Positions 24,462-36,164 of a DNA stretch of 64,000 nt are shown here, one piece after another. Every line of letters starts with the position of its first letter. Position 1 is the first letter of the stretch. The notes under the pieces were generated by a model. It did not search any database. It was not told the origin of the DNA and was given only the letters and a program-made list of their open reading frames with translations. This stretch comes from Apricaphanius iberus. Its lineage: Eukaryota; Chordata; Actinopteri; Cyprinodontiformes; Aphaniidae. The DNA is taken from NCBI GenBank assembly GCA_028564705.1, contig JAPXFQ010000997.1, positions 310,001-374,000 on the forward strand, read 5' to 3'. Made by a program: the position numbers and the translations under genes.

Positions 24462-26159
24462 AGATGTCCTACCTGTCCTGTTTCTCTTCTTCATCTTATT
24501 TATTTCTTCCTTATTATCGCAACTTTGTGTCCATAACTTCAAGAAATTAAACCCACAGTAATATATGTTGAGATAATGCCACTCTAACTTGACTACAATC
24601 GCCTTAAACTCTACCAAAATCTGGTTGCAGCCAAAGCTAAATATTATTATGAGAAAGGTGCAAACAGCTGTATTCCATTCTTAGGTTACACCAATAATTA
24701 TACTCTTTATTATGTCTATATCATTAGACTAAGGTAGTTCTTACACATGTGGTTTAGTTTACTCTTCTATTGTGAAGCTTGAAATCTTTAAATAAAACCA
24801 CTCCTTCTGAATAGGAATCCTGCTACTCAAGATAAACATATATATTTTGGTCCTGTCAAAGTTAATGTATCACCTCCAACATCTTGCCCTGCTATGTTTA
24901 CTTGAGCAAGGAAAATTAAAATGCCAAATCGGAGATAAGGAAATGGCAGTTCACAAACTGTCTGATTATATCGATATAAATGTCAGCAGGAGTAAATAAG
25001 GGTGTGAAAAGGTGGGGAAAGTGGCTAGTGAGAAAAAATACATACTGTACCATTGTTTTATAGAAAAACACAATAATATCAGTATCAAATGCCAGCTGTG
25101 AGCTGAATATAGTGAATTTTAGATCGCAAAGATTGCTTGGCTGTATTTTTTCAAGTGAATGAGGCCAACCCTGGGATTCTAAAGAGTTCAGTGAGAAAAA
25201 GGTGCCGCCCAGTTTTCACTGGGTGCCACAACTCAATCTTACCATCCAAAAACATTAAAAATGTGGTTTGGTTGCATAGATGGAATGTTCTGTGACATCA
25301 CAAATAATTCCCCTTCTACTATTTCATCCACTATGATACAGAATGTTTAAATTGTTTTAAAAGAAACATTGGGATAATTGCTGATCTTCTCTTTTGCTAA
25401 GCAAAAAGCTGAATGTTTAATGTAGGAACAGTCTAATTGAATGCAAAGCAATAACTGTTCACTCAGAAAAAAATGTTAAGCCCACTAAGACCATTAATCA
25501 TTGAGGCTAACTGGAGAAAAAGGCTTCAGTTTACAAGGGAGCATAAAGAATGATCTCTGGAGCAGTTCCACAGGGATGGGTGTACCAGGGAGGCAAATTA
25601 AGAGATGCACCCATCATGCCTAGTGCCTACTATACAAGGCTGTGTGGCCAGTGGGTTGCTGCTGTTGGTCAGATCTAGCTTCAGCAACATTATGAATGAC
25701 CAGATTTTAATAAAAGGTGATGTAGTTTTTACAGAAAGTCGTTATAGTGAAGCTCAATGAAGAATACAATGAAGGTCTTGGTGAAAATGTATGCAGCATT
25801 GTAAGGAAATAAATCTTGAGAAATCGCTAAGATAGTTATTGATAGCATGCATTATGTTCGTATACTCACCCTGGCAAGTTTGGAGCCACTTGGAGTCCTT
25901 TGAGAGAAGTGGCAGTTTCTGAAGAACATTGGGCTTCACGGTGACGGGGAAAAAAACCCGCTCAACTGTGTTCTGGGTCCGTATACGGACTACTAACAGA
26001 GGTTATAGAAAAAAACCACACCAAAAACATAGAGAAGCACATATTTCAACGTTCACAATGATGACATGAAGGACGGTTAGGCGGGTTCAGGAGTCCCTGG
26101 TCGACAATCTGCATGCAGCGCTCAACTCTAAGCTCGCAGCCAGACCTGCCACCTGGGGG
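24462..26159. other. Background, no gene seen
   Basis: AT-rich DNA. No element end or credible exon was recognised. Confidence 0.45.
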
Positions 26160-26187
26160 GCAGGAGAACTTGGGAGATAGCGAGACA

Positions 26188-26232
26188 TTGTGTGTGTGTG
26201 TCCGATCCATGTGAATGTGTGTGTGTGTGTGT
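26188..26232. repeat. Interrupted (TG)n microsatellite
   Basis: Two TG runs (about 26188-26200 and 26217-26231) are separated by a short non-repeat spacer. Confidence 0.85.
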
Positions 26233-26452
26233 CAGTTTTTGTACGTGTGCAGGGCGGAGGATACTCTGTTTACATTTTTCTTCACAGGCATTCATAACGG
26301 ACCACGTTGAAGGTCTACATGAAGCCAAAACAATAATTATTTGGATAGCAGGGAGAGACAAAAAATGTTTTCCACTCTACCCTATCAGTCTGTCAGTGTT
26401 TTCTTTTATAGTCTATTTCAACCAAATTAAAGTTCAGATTACTCCATTAATT

Positions 26453-26656
26453 TCAAGTTGCACCAATCCGCACTGACAGTTTCTCCAAGTCCGATGACAA
26501 TTCGCGAGTGAGTCCCAAAGCGCCAGCTAGATCGCCTCTTGCAGCGTCTAGCCTGTGCTCGAGCTCACCAAGCGTGAGGTTCTGAGTTCCATTAGCACAA
26601 ATCCGCGCTTCAGACTGCTCCTTCAGCCTTCCAATCGCTTCCAGAACTGTCTCCAA
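26453..26656 (-). other. Short frame with coiled-coil character, function unknown
   Basis: A 67-residue frame reads METVLEAIGRLKEQSEARIC and later LTLGELEHRLDAARGDLAGA. Leucines and charged residues have heptad-like spacing, suggesting a coiled coil. Such segments occur in LINE ORF1 and gag-like proteins, so it may be a retroelement remnant. There is no RNA-binding motif, no splice context and no neighbour support. I do not claim a gene. Confidence 0.25.
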
Positions 26657-26659
26657 TTT

Positions 26660-27249
26660 CGCTATTTGTTGCTCAAATGTATCATATTAGGTATTAATGG
26701 TCAAATTGAAATAATTTATTTACCATAAAAGTGTAACCATCTTGTTTAATAGCAAATTATTAGAAACAGAAAGTGGCTGCCATCTAGTGACTCTTTTTGG
26801 TTACTGCAGAACAACTGGATGCTCAATAGGACCGACTGAGCAAAATGCAGCAAACAGTGGTCCTGTTGTTTACAATGCGAAAATTTCCTCAATGGGGATT
26901 TGAGAGTAGAAGGCTATAGCGCCGGTCCCGCTGCTTCATCTAACCTAGCCGTGGTCGAGCCATAGCTTAGCTTTAACTACTTGCTAGCTCCAGCTAAAAT
27001 GCTGTGTAGACATGTGCTCTGATCACGGGGGATGTGATACAGGCAGTTAAAACGTTACCAGGTGGTGTTGTGAGTTGTAGGAGAACTAGTGAGAGTTATT
27101 TATTAGGGAAAATGCAATGTGTGGTTCATTGTGATGAGGAAATCTCAGTAAATAGACGGTTGCCTGCTAACTGTTGCTATGGAATCCCGAGTGGGATGCA
27201 CGGTAAACAGGAAAGGAGGTGTTGGCAATCCTCTTTTGGATTTCGATGC
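26660..27249. other. Background, no gene seen
   Basis: No recognised repeat end or gene in this interval. It leads into a hAT-like end at its right. Confidence 0.35.
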
Positions 27250-27312
27250 ACAAGGTCGTAACGTAATTTCGATCGATTTCAATACAAGATCGAGATCGTG
27301 ACACCCTAGTCT
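27250..27312. mobile_element. hAT-like terminal fragment
   Basis: The stretch ends 'caagatcgagatcgtgacac' then cctag, like the right end of a common fish repeat that starts ctagg and bears cgatcga motifs. No left end was located. Confidence 0.35.
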
Positions 27313-28439
27313 GAAGATATAAGACTAAATTGTGCCGATTAAACAAATTTATTCTAACAAGAGCAAACTGGTGTAGCCAGTAATGAAAATACTAAAAATA
27401 TAGTTAAGCTTTAACACGGCAAAATTGTCCGACCGTCTGCTCTAAGGAGCCAGCAAGATGAAGAGATTTCGCTGGTGGCCGTAACTGGGAGGTGAGGGCG
27501 TACCTAGGAGGAATCTGGAATTCAGCCCTCAAAATTCCAACCGCTAAAGTTTCAACAGATTAAGCCATGTTTTTAAGGAGGGAATGATATAAGACTGTGA
27601 TGAAAAGCTTTAAGTGGATTTTACTTGCCACCCCCTTTACAACACAAATTTTGATTCATAATTGTTTTCACTTGATTTGTAAAAAAATATTTTTTCATGA
27701 TGTTGTTTTTCTTCTAATACCTCTTTGAAATTGTTGAGTGCTACATATTCATTTCCATGGGAAAGAAAGATGTGATGCTCCAGCTTTGGCTTTCTATGCA
27801 TTCGATACTGAAGCGTAAACAGTTCCAATCATCAGATAAACCAGACTACCAGGAATTGCTGTTGAGCATATTCATGTCATTGCCTTTGAAAGAACAAAAT
27901 AACAAAGAACAAAATCATGATGAAAAATGCAACAGGACTTGATGTTCCACAATTGATCTTAATTTCCTCATGTATAGATCAACAGGACATGAAATTTTAA
28001 TCCCATCTGACCCTTTATTAAAAAATGAAGTATCCCAAAACAAGAGGATGACACCGTGGCAAGTGGAACTCCCTTCCTAACATACCTGAACACTGTGAAT
28101 TAACCACCCTTAATCCAAATGTGCATGCTCTATTCTGACATATATGACAATAAATAATCCGGTAAAAAATATCTGTAAAAATTCAAAATCAAGTAATATA
28201 CTTAAAAAAACAGCTCTGACTTTTTAAATTTTTATGTCACTTGCATTGGTGAAAATCCAAAAATGCTAAAGAAATATGTATACTTTTTATAGATTGATTG
28301 AAAAATAAAAATAATCGTTTAACATCTTTTAACTTTTCATGAGGCTGTAGCGCATTTTACTCTTACAACAAAACACTACAACTTAATTACAGTCAAGAAA
28401 TTTGAGTTTTTATTATTTTCAGCGATTGTACCATGCAGC
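27313..28439. other. Background, no gene seen
   Basis: AT-rich DNA with no recognised features. Confidence 0.45.
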
Positions 28440-29605
28440 ATATTCAGCAGGCCAATTCACCAGTAAACTAGTAAAAGTGATGCGCTATTTAGTAGCGCAC
28501 TACTCCTAATATGACCACTTTGTCAGTAATGTGTTACTATTTCCATACCATTAATCAAGTTTAAGGGACTTGTTCAAGTAACTGCGCATTACTATTTTTG
28601 TAATTTTCTTAAGCAAAAAGATGTACTTGGTACACACTGACAATGGCACCAAAAATAATATGGAAAGCAACCAACTATAGCAGTAAATATGGTATTACAT
28701 ACCTTCTAAGACACTGCTGCCATCTTTTTCTGTAAAAATCTGCTAATTAAACAGATGACTATCTCCTCTACAGTCACCATGTGTGTTTTGTTTCTACCCA
28801 ACAACTCAGGCATTCAATACGGTCTGAGTTTTGTACTCTGCCCCCTTGTGGAACTCTCTAATAGTACATGGGGTGTGCGTGCAAGTACACACCCAAGACT
28901 AAGCCTGTTGCTGTTTTCAACACAGTATGTGAGGTTAAAAAGCACTTATATTTTCTCCCTTAATGTTAAAATGCCCTTCCAATAAAGTGAGTATTGGCAA
29001 AGCCGGTTAGTGTTTATATTTTAAAATAGTGGAAAGTGTTACTGGCAGCTGCTGAAAGTAACTAACACAGTAACTTGTAATCTAACGTAGTGACTTTTTA
29101 AATGAAGTAATCAGTAAAGTAAATAAGTTACCTTTGGAATGAGTAATCGGTTGTCAGTAGGGATGCAAATATATAACTTTTCTCAAACCGATATGATACC
29201 GACATTTGGATTTAAGTACTTGCCGATACCGAGTACCAATACCAATACTTCTACCACACAAAAAATGCAAATTAATTGGAAGGCAGTTTTTATTTTCTTC
29301 TCTGCTTGTTACAATAAATGATTAATTAAAATTTAATTAGATTAAAAACTAAAATATTAATACAAATGATCACGAGACTAAAATTTCAAGTGAAAATAAA
29401 CATTTTCTATAAAATTATTGAGTTTATTATTGAAATTATTGAGTTTCCACATTTTAAGTAATGGTTCATGGCATTGTATAACTTTAACTGGCACTGATGC
29501 AGAACATAAGAACTGTATCAGCCCGATACCAGAATCGCTATCGGTGCATCCCTTGTTGTCAGTAATCTGATTACTATTTCAAAGTAACTGTAATAACACT
29601 GCCTG
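28440..29605. mobile_element. 'agtaact' dispersed repeat hosting a hAT-like insertion
   Basis: The block contains many agtaac/gttac motifs (28555-28590, 29035-29125, 29560-29600), as in a widespread fish DNA repeat. Its right end is split by the element at 29158-29554. Removing that element and one target copy restores a continuous 'gagtaatcggttgtcagtaa' sequence. The left limit is approximate. Confidence 0.45.
29158..29554. mobile_element. hAT-like non-autonomous element with perfect 8-bp duplication
   Basis: An identical GTTGTCAG flanks both sides (29150-29157 and 29555-29562), the 8-bp duplication typical of hAT. The ends are inverted: TAGGGATGCA at the left and, from the right on the opposite strand, AAGGGATGCA. 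Subterminal gatacc/cgatacc motifs are present on both sides. At 397 bp there is no transposase. Confidence 0.8.
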
Positions 29606-29744
29606 TAAGCGCTTGTTAGTGATTAGGGTAAGCTTGCAGATAAAAAAGCCTATCTATGTTAGTTTTTTGTCATTTCAATCATTAAAATAAATATTTTGTA
29701 ACTACAGACGGGAACAAAACCAACTCGACAGGTACGTGGCACAT
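29606..29744. other. Short AT-rich gap upstream of the CpG-rich block
   Basis: Possible proximal promoter of the putative first exon. No TATA box can be singled out. Confidence 0.25.
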
Positions 29745-30472
29745 TAATATCCAGAAATGCTAGGACATCCCAGAGGCAGTACAAGGAGGAAAGGGAGGGG
29801 AGGAGGTAAGAAAGGAGGAGAAGTGCTTGCAGGAGGAGGGGATGAGGGAGGGAGGAAGGGAGGCTGTTTCGCTTGGATGGCCGAAGCAGTCAGGAGGCTG
29901 CGCGGGAGGAGAGACAGACAAGACATCTCTCTCGTTGTTTGTGGGTTTTTTTTTTTTTGCACTTCCCTTCTTTGGCTTTTTCTTCCTTCGTGCGTCCCGC
30001 TCCGCGCTCTGCGAAGAACGGAGCAAAGAGGGGAGGGAGGTAGGCAAGGAAGGGAGAGCTGACGCATCTGAGTGAGTGAGTGGGCAAACCAAGGCTTCAC
30101 TTGTTCCCGATATGCAACCTGCGAGACGCCTGCGCGCCGCCCGCGACCTGCGCTACTGACACCGAGAGGGAGAGACCCAAAGGAAGGAGGCAGGGAGACC
30201 CGGGGATGGATGCAGTGTAGCGGCCCAGGAGAGGAGGGGGCGGGGGGGGGGACGCAAAAGAAAAACGGAGCGAAAGCGTGTGGGGTTTTTTTTGCGCACA
30301 AGTCAGAAAGAGACGCTGTTATTATTTCTTTCTTACTCTCGTTCTCTTTTTTTCCCCTTTTTGTTGCCTGGATCGTCACTCCTCATTAATGTGATTGTCA
30401 AATTTTGTTTGGTAACAAAAAACGTGGATTAATCTGTGGCTGTGATTTCCTGGACTAAATAAAACACAACAG
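29745..30472 (+). other. Putative non-coding first exon and CpG-island promoter of a host gene
   Basis: This is the best candidate for host gene structure in the window. From about 29960 CpG density rises sharply (for example cgcctgcgcgccgcccgcga at 30127-30146). The 3' edge is a near-ideal splice donor, CAG/GTAAGA, with the exon ending at 30472. No long open frame with protein-like composition crosses the exon. It contains short upstream frames, such as a 15-codon one starting at 30112 and a 4-codon one at 30206. That pattern fits a 5' UTR exon whose coding exons lie downstream, outside the window or beyond a long intron. The transcription start cannot be placed. The gene identity is unknown. 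The low-complexity frames at 29757-30389 are not taken as coding. Confidence 0.45.
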
Positions 30473-30475
30473 GTA

Positions 30476-30477
30476 AG

Positions 30478-30562
<85 letters not shown>
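30476..30562. repeat. (ATT)n microsatellite just inside the putative intron
   Basis: About 28 ATT units with one ATC interruption start 4 bases after the predicted GT donor. Confidence 0.95.
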
Positions 30563-30564
<2 letters not shown>

Positions 30565-30990
30565 ACAAAACGCTCTTGAGAAGCTCCTATACTTAAATAC
30601 AAACATCTGAAAGCAATCCAACATTCCAACTTTTCCCAGATTACAAATAAAACCTTGAGGCTGTGTAGAAGAGAGGCAGCAGAGACGGGATTGCCTTTCT
30701 CTGAATATCTCCGCGGTAGGATAGCCTATTTACCCATGTCTACTCTGTTGTGGGACCGTCATGTTGGAAGTGAAGTAATCCTAAATCTGCGACCGCTTCT
30801 CTCCGATCGGTGCAGATGTTCGGCTAATCCCGTCCGGCTGTTGACCCTCCCTTCCAGTGCCATAATCCCCGCGGGTTGTGTTCAGAGTGATCCTCCGCCG
30901 TCACCAGTGACCGAACTCACCGCGCCCGGTGTTGTCCCCTGCACGGACGGGACTAGAGCGGAGCAAAAACAAACTTCGATTTTAAACTAG
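30563..30990. promoter_or_regulatory. Second CpG-rich segment, downstream part of the CpG island
   Basis: 30700-30960 is rich in CpG (for example ctccgatcgg, ccgcgcccgg) in an otherwise CpG-poor region. It continues the island across the microsatellite, as promoter islands often do into intron 1. A 111-codon frame (30655-30990, +) is open but shows no domain. It could be an alternative first exon. Confidence 0.35.
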
Positions 30991-31293
30991 GCTACTGAGC
31001 CTGACAAGCGAAGGGGAAGGAGGTCACATTTAGGATAGTATTACAATCTAAAATGAGTTTTTGTTCATTTTGGTGATGTTGACCGGTTTCCTGAAGATGT
31101 GGGTCAGTTGATCGTTTTCTGACCTAGTGCTGTGGATGGGGTCTAATGGGTAGCAAATGCCAAATAAGCCTGCTCTTATATGTTTGAGGGATTTGTGCAT
31201 CTAGTCACCGAAATAACGAGGAAGTAGTCATTATTGAGTTGCTTCTAGTCCACAAACATAATTCAGCAATACACAGGGAGTGCTAAATATTGG

Positions 31294-31295
31294 CC

Positions 31296-31331
<36 letters not shown>

Positions 31332-31333
31332 AA
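31294..31333. repeat. (AAT)n plus poly-A
   Basis: About nine AAT units run into an A tract. Confidence 0.9.
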
Positions 31334-31651
31334 TATTCCAAATGTAAATACAGCAAAATCTGTTATTAAATTTCACACCACCTGAGAGGCAATACTGGTC
31401 ATTGTGTTTTTGCAGCTATGTCAGGTTACTACGTACTTACATTTCAGTGAAATACAATGTACATTTTACTTTTTGAAGTCCATAGTTGTAACATATCCAC
31501 ATTTAATTTGAAAAAGTTGCTGAAAGTCATAATTGGCTCTCTGATTACCCTCTTCTAATCCAAGTTTTGACAGCAACCACTGACATCTTTATGTGGATGT
31601 CTTAGCCTTTCACCAGTGCAGTGCTACCTGTGTGGTCCCTCATCAATACAA

Positions 31652-31670
31652 CCCCCCCCCCCCCCCCCCC
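31652..31670. repeat. Poly-C run (19 C)
   Basis: An uninterrupted C homopolymer; its length may be affected by sequencing. Confidence 0.9.
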
Positions 31671-33299
31671 AACAAAAAACAAGAACAACAAAACAATGTA
31701 ATCGTGGAAGGGTTGCAGGACATTTTCAAAACGTGTAGAAGAACATACAATGTCTTACATGTATTACATGTTTCTAACGAACCATGTACCTCGGAATTAA
31801 TTAATATTTTATTCCTGATAATTGTTTTTAAACGGGGTGTACTATGCAGTTTATATTACATACTAGAACTGTGTTTATTATGTAGTAATCAATAAATCAG
31901 TCAAAATGTTAATTTAGTTAATTAGTCAGTAGTTTAATCCAGCTCTGCTTTTTGCTGTAGCACTTTCTGTTTTGGATTTATTAAGATGATAAGATGTTAC
32001 AATGACTGTAAAAGTGTACATTTGATGAGTCCAAAATAAAAAAAACGTGGACAAACCTCAGATTAGTCGCCCACACTAAACGTGTTCTGATGAAAAAGTC
32101 TTATGTGTTTTTTTAAATTAATCATAGCTTGAGTAAGAAGATAAATAGCTTCAATTAGTCAGAACTCATTGTGTTTTCTGTATTTATGTTTATGTCAATC
32201 TTTTACATTAATATTGTAAGTCTAATATCTGTCACTCAGTCTAGGCCCTGCTCTATATGACAGCTGTGCTTCCAGCCTGGGTTTTTATTTAGGTGTGACA
32301 CCACAAGATCATCAATGGCCTCTATCTAGCCCTCTTTAAAAGCTTTCTATATACGCACCTGTTCATCAGTCTTAAGCAGGCATTTTCAAGCACGTAAAAA
32401 ACAATACAATTCAAGAATTTACACTTTTAAATACTTTGAATTTATTGCACTAAATTAAAACTCAATCAAAGGTTTAAGACAGGAGGTCTGATGCACATTA
32501 ATAAATGGTGTTATTATTTATAACTCTCAGCTTGGATGTGATGTACTCAGAGTGTCCTGGGATGTGAAGTTGCTCTGTTTATAGAAATAAAGGAACCTGT
32601 TGAGGAAAACTGGACCATGGAAACAGATTTCAACCCTAAATGATTCAGCTCCCGTTTGTCACCTAAAGTCTCTGCTCTAAGACCCACACAACTGCTGGAG
32701 ACATTGCAAATTATTTCTTTGTAAAATTCAACATATGCATGTCCCACTGTGCAGACATGCCGGTTTACAAGACAATATACAGCCGTTGCAAGGTTAGAGG
32801 GGAAGCTCTATGAACTATTTATTTTATTTTTTTATTTTTTTTTCCGGATCGAATTAAAACTGAACATGTTTCTACAAACACTGCATCATGTATTCATGAT
32901 GACAGTCCTCTAGGGAAGGATTTTCTAAACCTAAAACGTCAGCTCTTGGTGACACAAAGACAGTGCTATGCTCACACGGAGCCGCGTAGACAGCACAGAT
33001 TTGACAGACGTTTGCCAATTTGAAATTGAGGAACAATGGAAAAGACCACATCGAGGGGAATTGTAGCGGCACCATGGGTAAACTGAAGAGAGGAGATTCA
33101 TTTTTCTCTAAAGTAAAAATATGACTTTGTATTGAACCTATTAATATGCTTTACATACTTAATTTTTATTATGTTATTATCACTATAATCATGAGGATTT
33201 TTTTACATGAGCTCCCATGGACACTTGGTGCCCTACATCTAGTGTGTGGGCAGAGCTCTGGCACTGCCTTTCCCTTTCCAATGACATTGTCACGTTGTT

Positions 33300-33370
33300 A
33301 AGATCAGTAGTTCCAAACCTGGGGTCCGGGAACCCTTAAGGTTTTCCCTAGAGATCGCTAGAGGATCGTC
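33300..33370. mobile_element. hAT-like terminal fragment
   Basis: 'cagtagttccaaacctgggg' then tccgggaaccc resembles the start of a common hAT-type repeat (cagtggttcccaaa type). No opposite end was found. Sequence to 33760 is unclassified. Confidence 0.4.
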
Positions 33371-33774
33371 ACTATTTTGTCATTGCTCAGGTTACCAGAA
33401 TTATATTCGTACATATTACATTTATAAAATTTAAAGGACAATGAAAAAGATAATGAAAACGACTTTTTTTTGCTAACAAATCTCAGCTTGCCTGACCACT
33501 CTGATTACATCGTGAGGTACTGCATTTGAATTTTGTGATTGGCTGAGAGCAGTACATCTTTTCCAATGTCTACGTCACAGGCATGGTCTCACAGAAACAC
33601 TCTCCATCTCTCAAACACACCCGCCGGAATGATGCTTTTTGATGGGGTTCAGCGGCTCTTTAACTAAGGGCGTTGGTTCAGTTGAGAAGGAGCTATTTTC
33701 ATTCATCAAATGCAGTGTCCATCAGAAAATAGTAACACCTATACTTTTATAGAGGAGATATATATATATATATA

Positions 33775-34370
33775 CAGTGTTGGGGAGTAATGTAATACAT
33801 CTACCGGCGTTATGTAATTAAAATACTAATTATGAGTAAATCTAATCCGTTACAGTTACTATTTTTAAACATGCTTTTCAGAATACAGTTACTTTCGTAA
33901 TACCATTGCAATACTTGTGTGTTTTCCACTTTCCCCCTGAAAGATGAAGATATAAGTTTTGGGAAATGTGTGTCTCCGCGTTGTGTGCACAATCCCATAA
34001 TACCCCTAAACAACATGCCGTCGAAGCCATAGATATCCTATGGCTGAAACAATATGAAGTGAGATCACTTCATAAAACACTCCTGACTTACAAGCACCAA
34101 CATTAATGTGAGTTGCCAAGTATGGATTCAGACCCGGAGTTTGGGGGCTTGGAGCCACAACTGCAGACAAATAAACGTACTAGCAGTGAAGGAAATGATG
34201 CATTCAATGCCGCTCTGTCACAGTTCTTTTTTTTCCCAAGTGATGCTAGATTCGAGCATTCCTGACAAAAGCCTGACTAAAGCCATTGTGGTTAAAACGG
34301 GGGAAAAGATCAAATCTGGCAACACTAGTCATCGAGTCGCACCACAATGCTTCTGGTATATCAGAGAAAC
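33775..34370 (+). mobile_element. hAT-like fragment starting cagtgttggggagtaa
   Basis: The left terminus (33775) cagtgttggggagtaatgta and the following gttacagttac motifs match a widespread fish repeat. From 34122 a short frame reads MDSDPEFGG, then SSEGNDAFNA. This is reminiscent of the N-terminus of transposon proteins but is too short to assign. The right part is cut by the Tc1 element. Confidence 0.45.
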
Positions 34371-35715
34371 TGGACTCAATATTTGGTACAGAAACCTTTT
34401 TTTGCAATTATAGAGATCAGTCGTTTTCTTTACCAGGTTTGCACACACTGCATCAGGGATTTTGGCCCATTCCTCCATACAGTTATTCTCCAGAGCATTC
34501 TAGTTTCGGGGCTGTTGCTAGGCAACGCAGACGTTCAGCTCTCTCCAAAGATTTTCCATTGGATCCAGGTCTGGAGACTGGATAGGCCACTCCAGGACCT
34601 TGAGACGCTTCCTACGTAGCCACTCCTTTAGTTGCCCTGGCCGTGTGTTTCAGGTCTTTGTCATGCTGGAAGACCCATCTTCAATGCTCTTACTGAGAGA
34701 AGGCGATTATTAGCCAAGATCTAATACATGCCCTCATCCATCCTCACCTCAATACGATGCAGTCGTCCAGTCCCCTTTGCAGAAAAGCATCCCGAAAGAA
34801 TTATGTTTCCACCTCCTTACTTCACAGTTGGGATGGTGTTATTGGGGTTGTACTCATTCTTCTTCTTTCTCCAAACACGACGAGTAGAGTTTAGACCTAA
34901 AATCTCCACTTTTGTCTCATCAGACCATATGACCTTCTCCTATTCCTCCTCTGGATCACCCAGGTGATCATTGGCAAACTTCAGACGGGCCTTGATATGC
35001 GCAGGGGGACCTAGCGTGCACTGCAGGATTTTAATGCATGATGGCGGAGTGTGTTACTGATGGTTTTCTTTGAGACTGTGGTCGCAGCTCTATTCAAGTC
35101 ATTGACCAGGTCCTGCTGTGTAGTTCTGGGCTCATCCCTCACTGTCCTCATGATCATTAATGCCCCATGCGGACAGATCTTGCATAGTGGACCAGACCAA
35201 GAAAGATTGACTGTCGTTTTGAACTTCTTCCATTTTCTAATTTTTGCATCAACAGTTGTTGCTTTCTCACCAAGCTGCTTGCCAATTGTCCTGTAGCCCA
35301 TCCCAGCCATGTGCAGGTGTACAATTTCATCCCTGATGTCCTTGCACAGCTCTCTGGTCTTGGCCATTGTGGAGAGGTTGGAGTTAGTTTGAGTGTGCGG
35401 ACAGGTGTCCTTTATACAGGTAATGACTTCAAACAGGTGCAGTTAATACAGGTAATGAGTGGAGAATAGGAGGGCTTCGTAAAAAAAGAACTAGCAGGTC
35501 AGTGGGAGCCTAAATTCTTACTGGTTGATAGGGGATCAAATACTTATTTCATGCAATAAAATGGAAATTAATTATTTAAAAGTAATCTACTGTGATTTTC
35601 TGCATTTTTGTTTTACATTCTGTCCCTCACAGTTGAAAAGTACACTTGATAAAAATTTTAGACCTACAGTACATGCTTTGTAAGTGGGAAAACTTCAGAA
35701 ATCAGCAGTGTATCA
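34371..35715 (-). mobile_element. Tc1-type transposon, nearly full length but decayed
   Basis: On the minus strand the sequence runs from the terminal region (35715-35500; it contains tatcaaatacttatt as seen on +) through the transposase N-terminus (start 35367) to the C-terminus near 34400. Alignment to the remembered family is continuous along about 1.3 kb, with frameshifts and stops. The left (transposase C-terminal) inverted repeat is missing and the rightmost bases are degenerate. It has inserted into or next to the hAT-like fragment. Confidence 0.8.
34395..35367 (-). pseudogene. Tc1 transposase pseudogene
   Basis: This would be a DDE transposase with an N-terminal paired-like helix-turn-helix. 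The open N-terminal 118 residues begin [20 protein letters not shown], continue [18 protein letters not shown] (the HTH), and reach [19 protein letters not shown]. Beyond 35011 the frame is broken. Pieces equivalent to [11 protein letters not shown] and WAKIPDAVCANLVK are readable in other frames near 34560 and 34450. The start is the family's usual MAKT. The breaks make it inactive. Confidence 0.8.
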
Positions 35716-36098
35716 AATACTTATTCACCTCATATCTAATAATGACATTCGGTGGCTTGAACACAAATGCCGACCAAGAGAATAAGGAAAATAATAAAAA
35801 GAAAGAATAAGAGAAAGTGTAAAAGAATTTCTTCCCAGTATATAAAACTATTTTTTCCCCTTTTTCTCCATATTTGGTGCAACCCTTTGAACCAGAGTAG
35901 TAAGGTCGCTGCCAAGCCCGACAATTACAAAAATCTGGGTTTAATTCTGAGACAGTCGTTATCAATGAACCACAGATATTAAGGGAAACTCGTGTTAAAA
36001 CAGTTTGCTAGTGTTTCATATTTAGCTTTTTTTAACCTGAAGGTCAAACCAGATAATTAAAATAATCTTGCCATAATTCAGCTAATTTTATTTATTAA

Positions 36099-36164
<66 letters not shown>

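Larger units (their letters stand above)
30991..33299. other. Background, possible intron 1
   Basis: Mostly unique-looking AT-rich DNA. It contains (AAT)n followed by poly-A at 31294-31333 and a run of 19 C at 31652-31670. No gene or transposon end was recognised. Confidence 0.45.

Noticed and set aside
29744..30389. Long overlapping frames on both strands in the CpG-rich block (up to 211 codons)
   Set aside because: Their composition is low-complexity (runs of Gly/Arg/Lys or Ser/Pro) from purine-rich DNA, and several frames overlap. The block fits a 5' UTR and promoter better.
30376..30629. Poly-Asn and poly-Ile frames
   Set aside because: Translation of the (ATT)n microsatellite.
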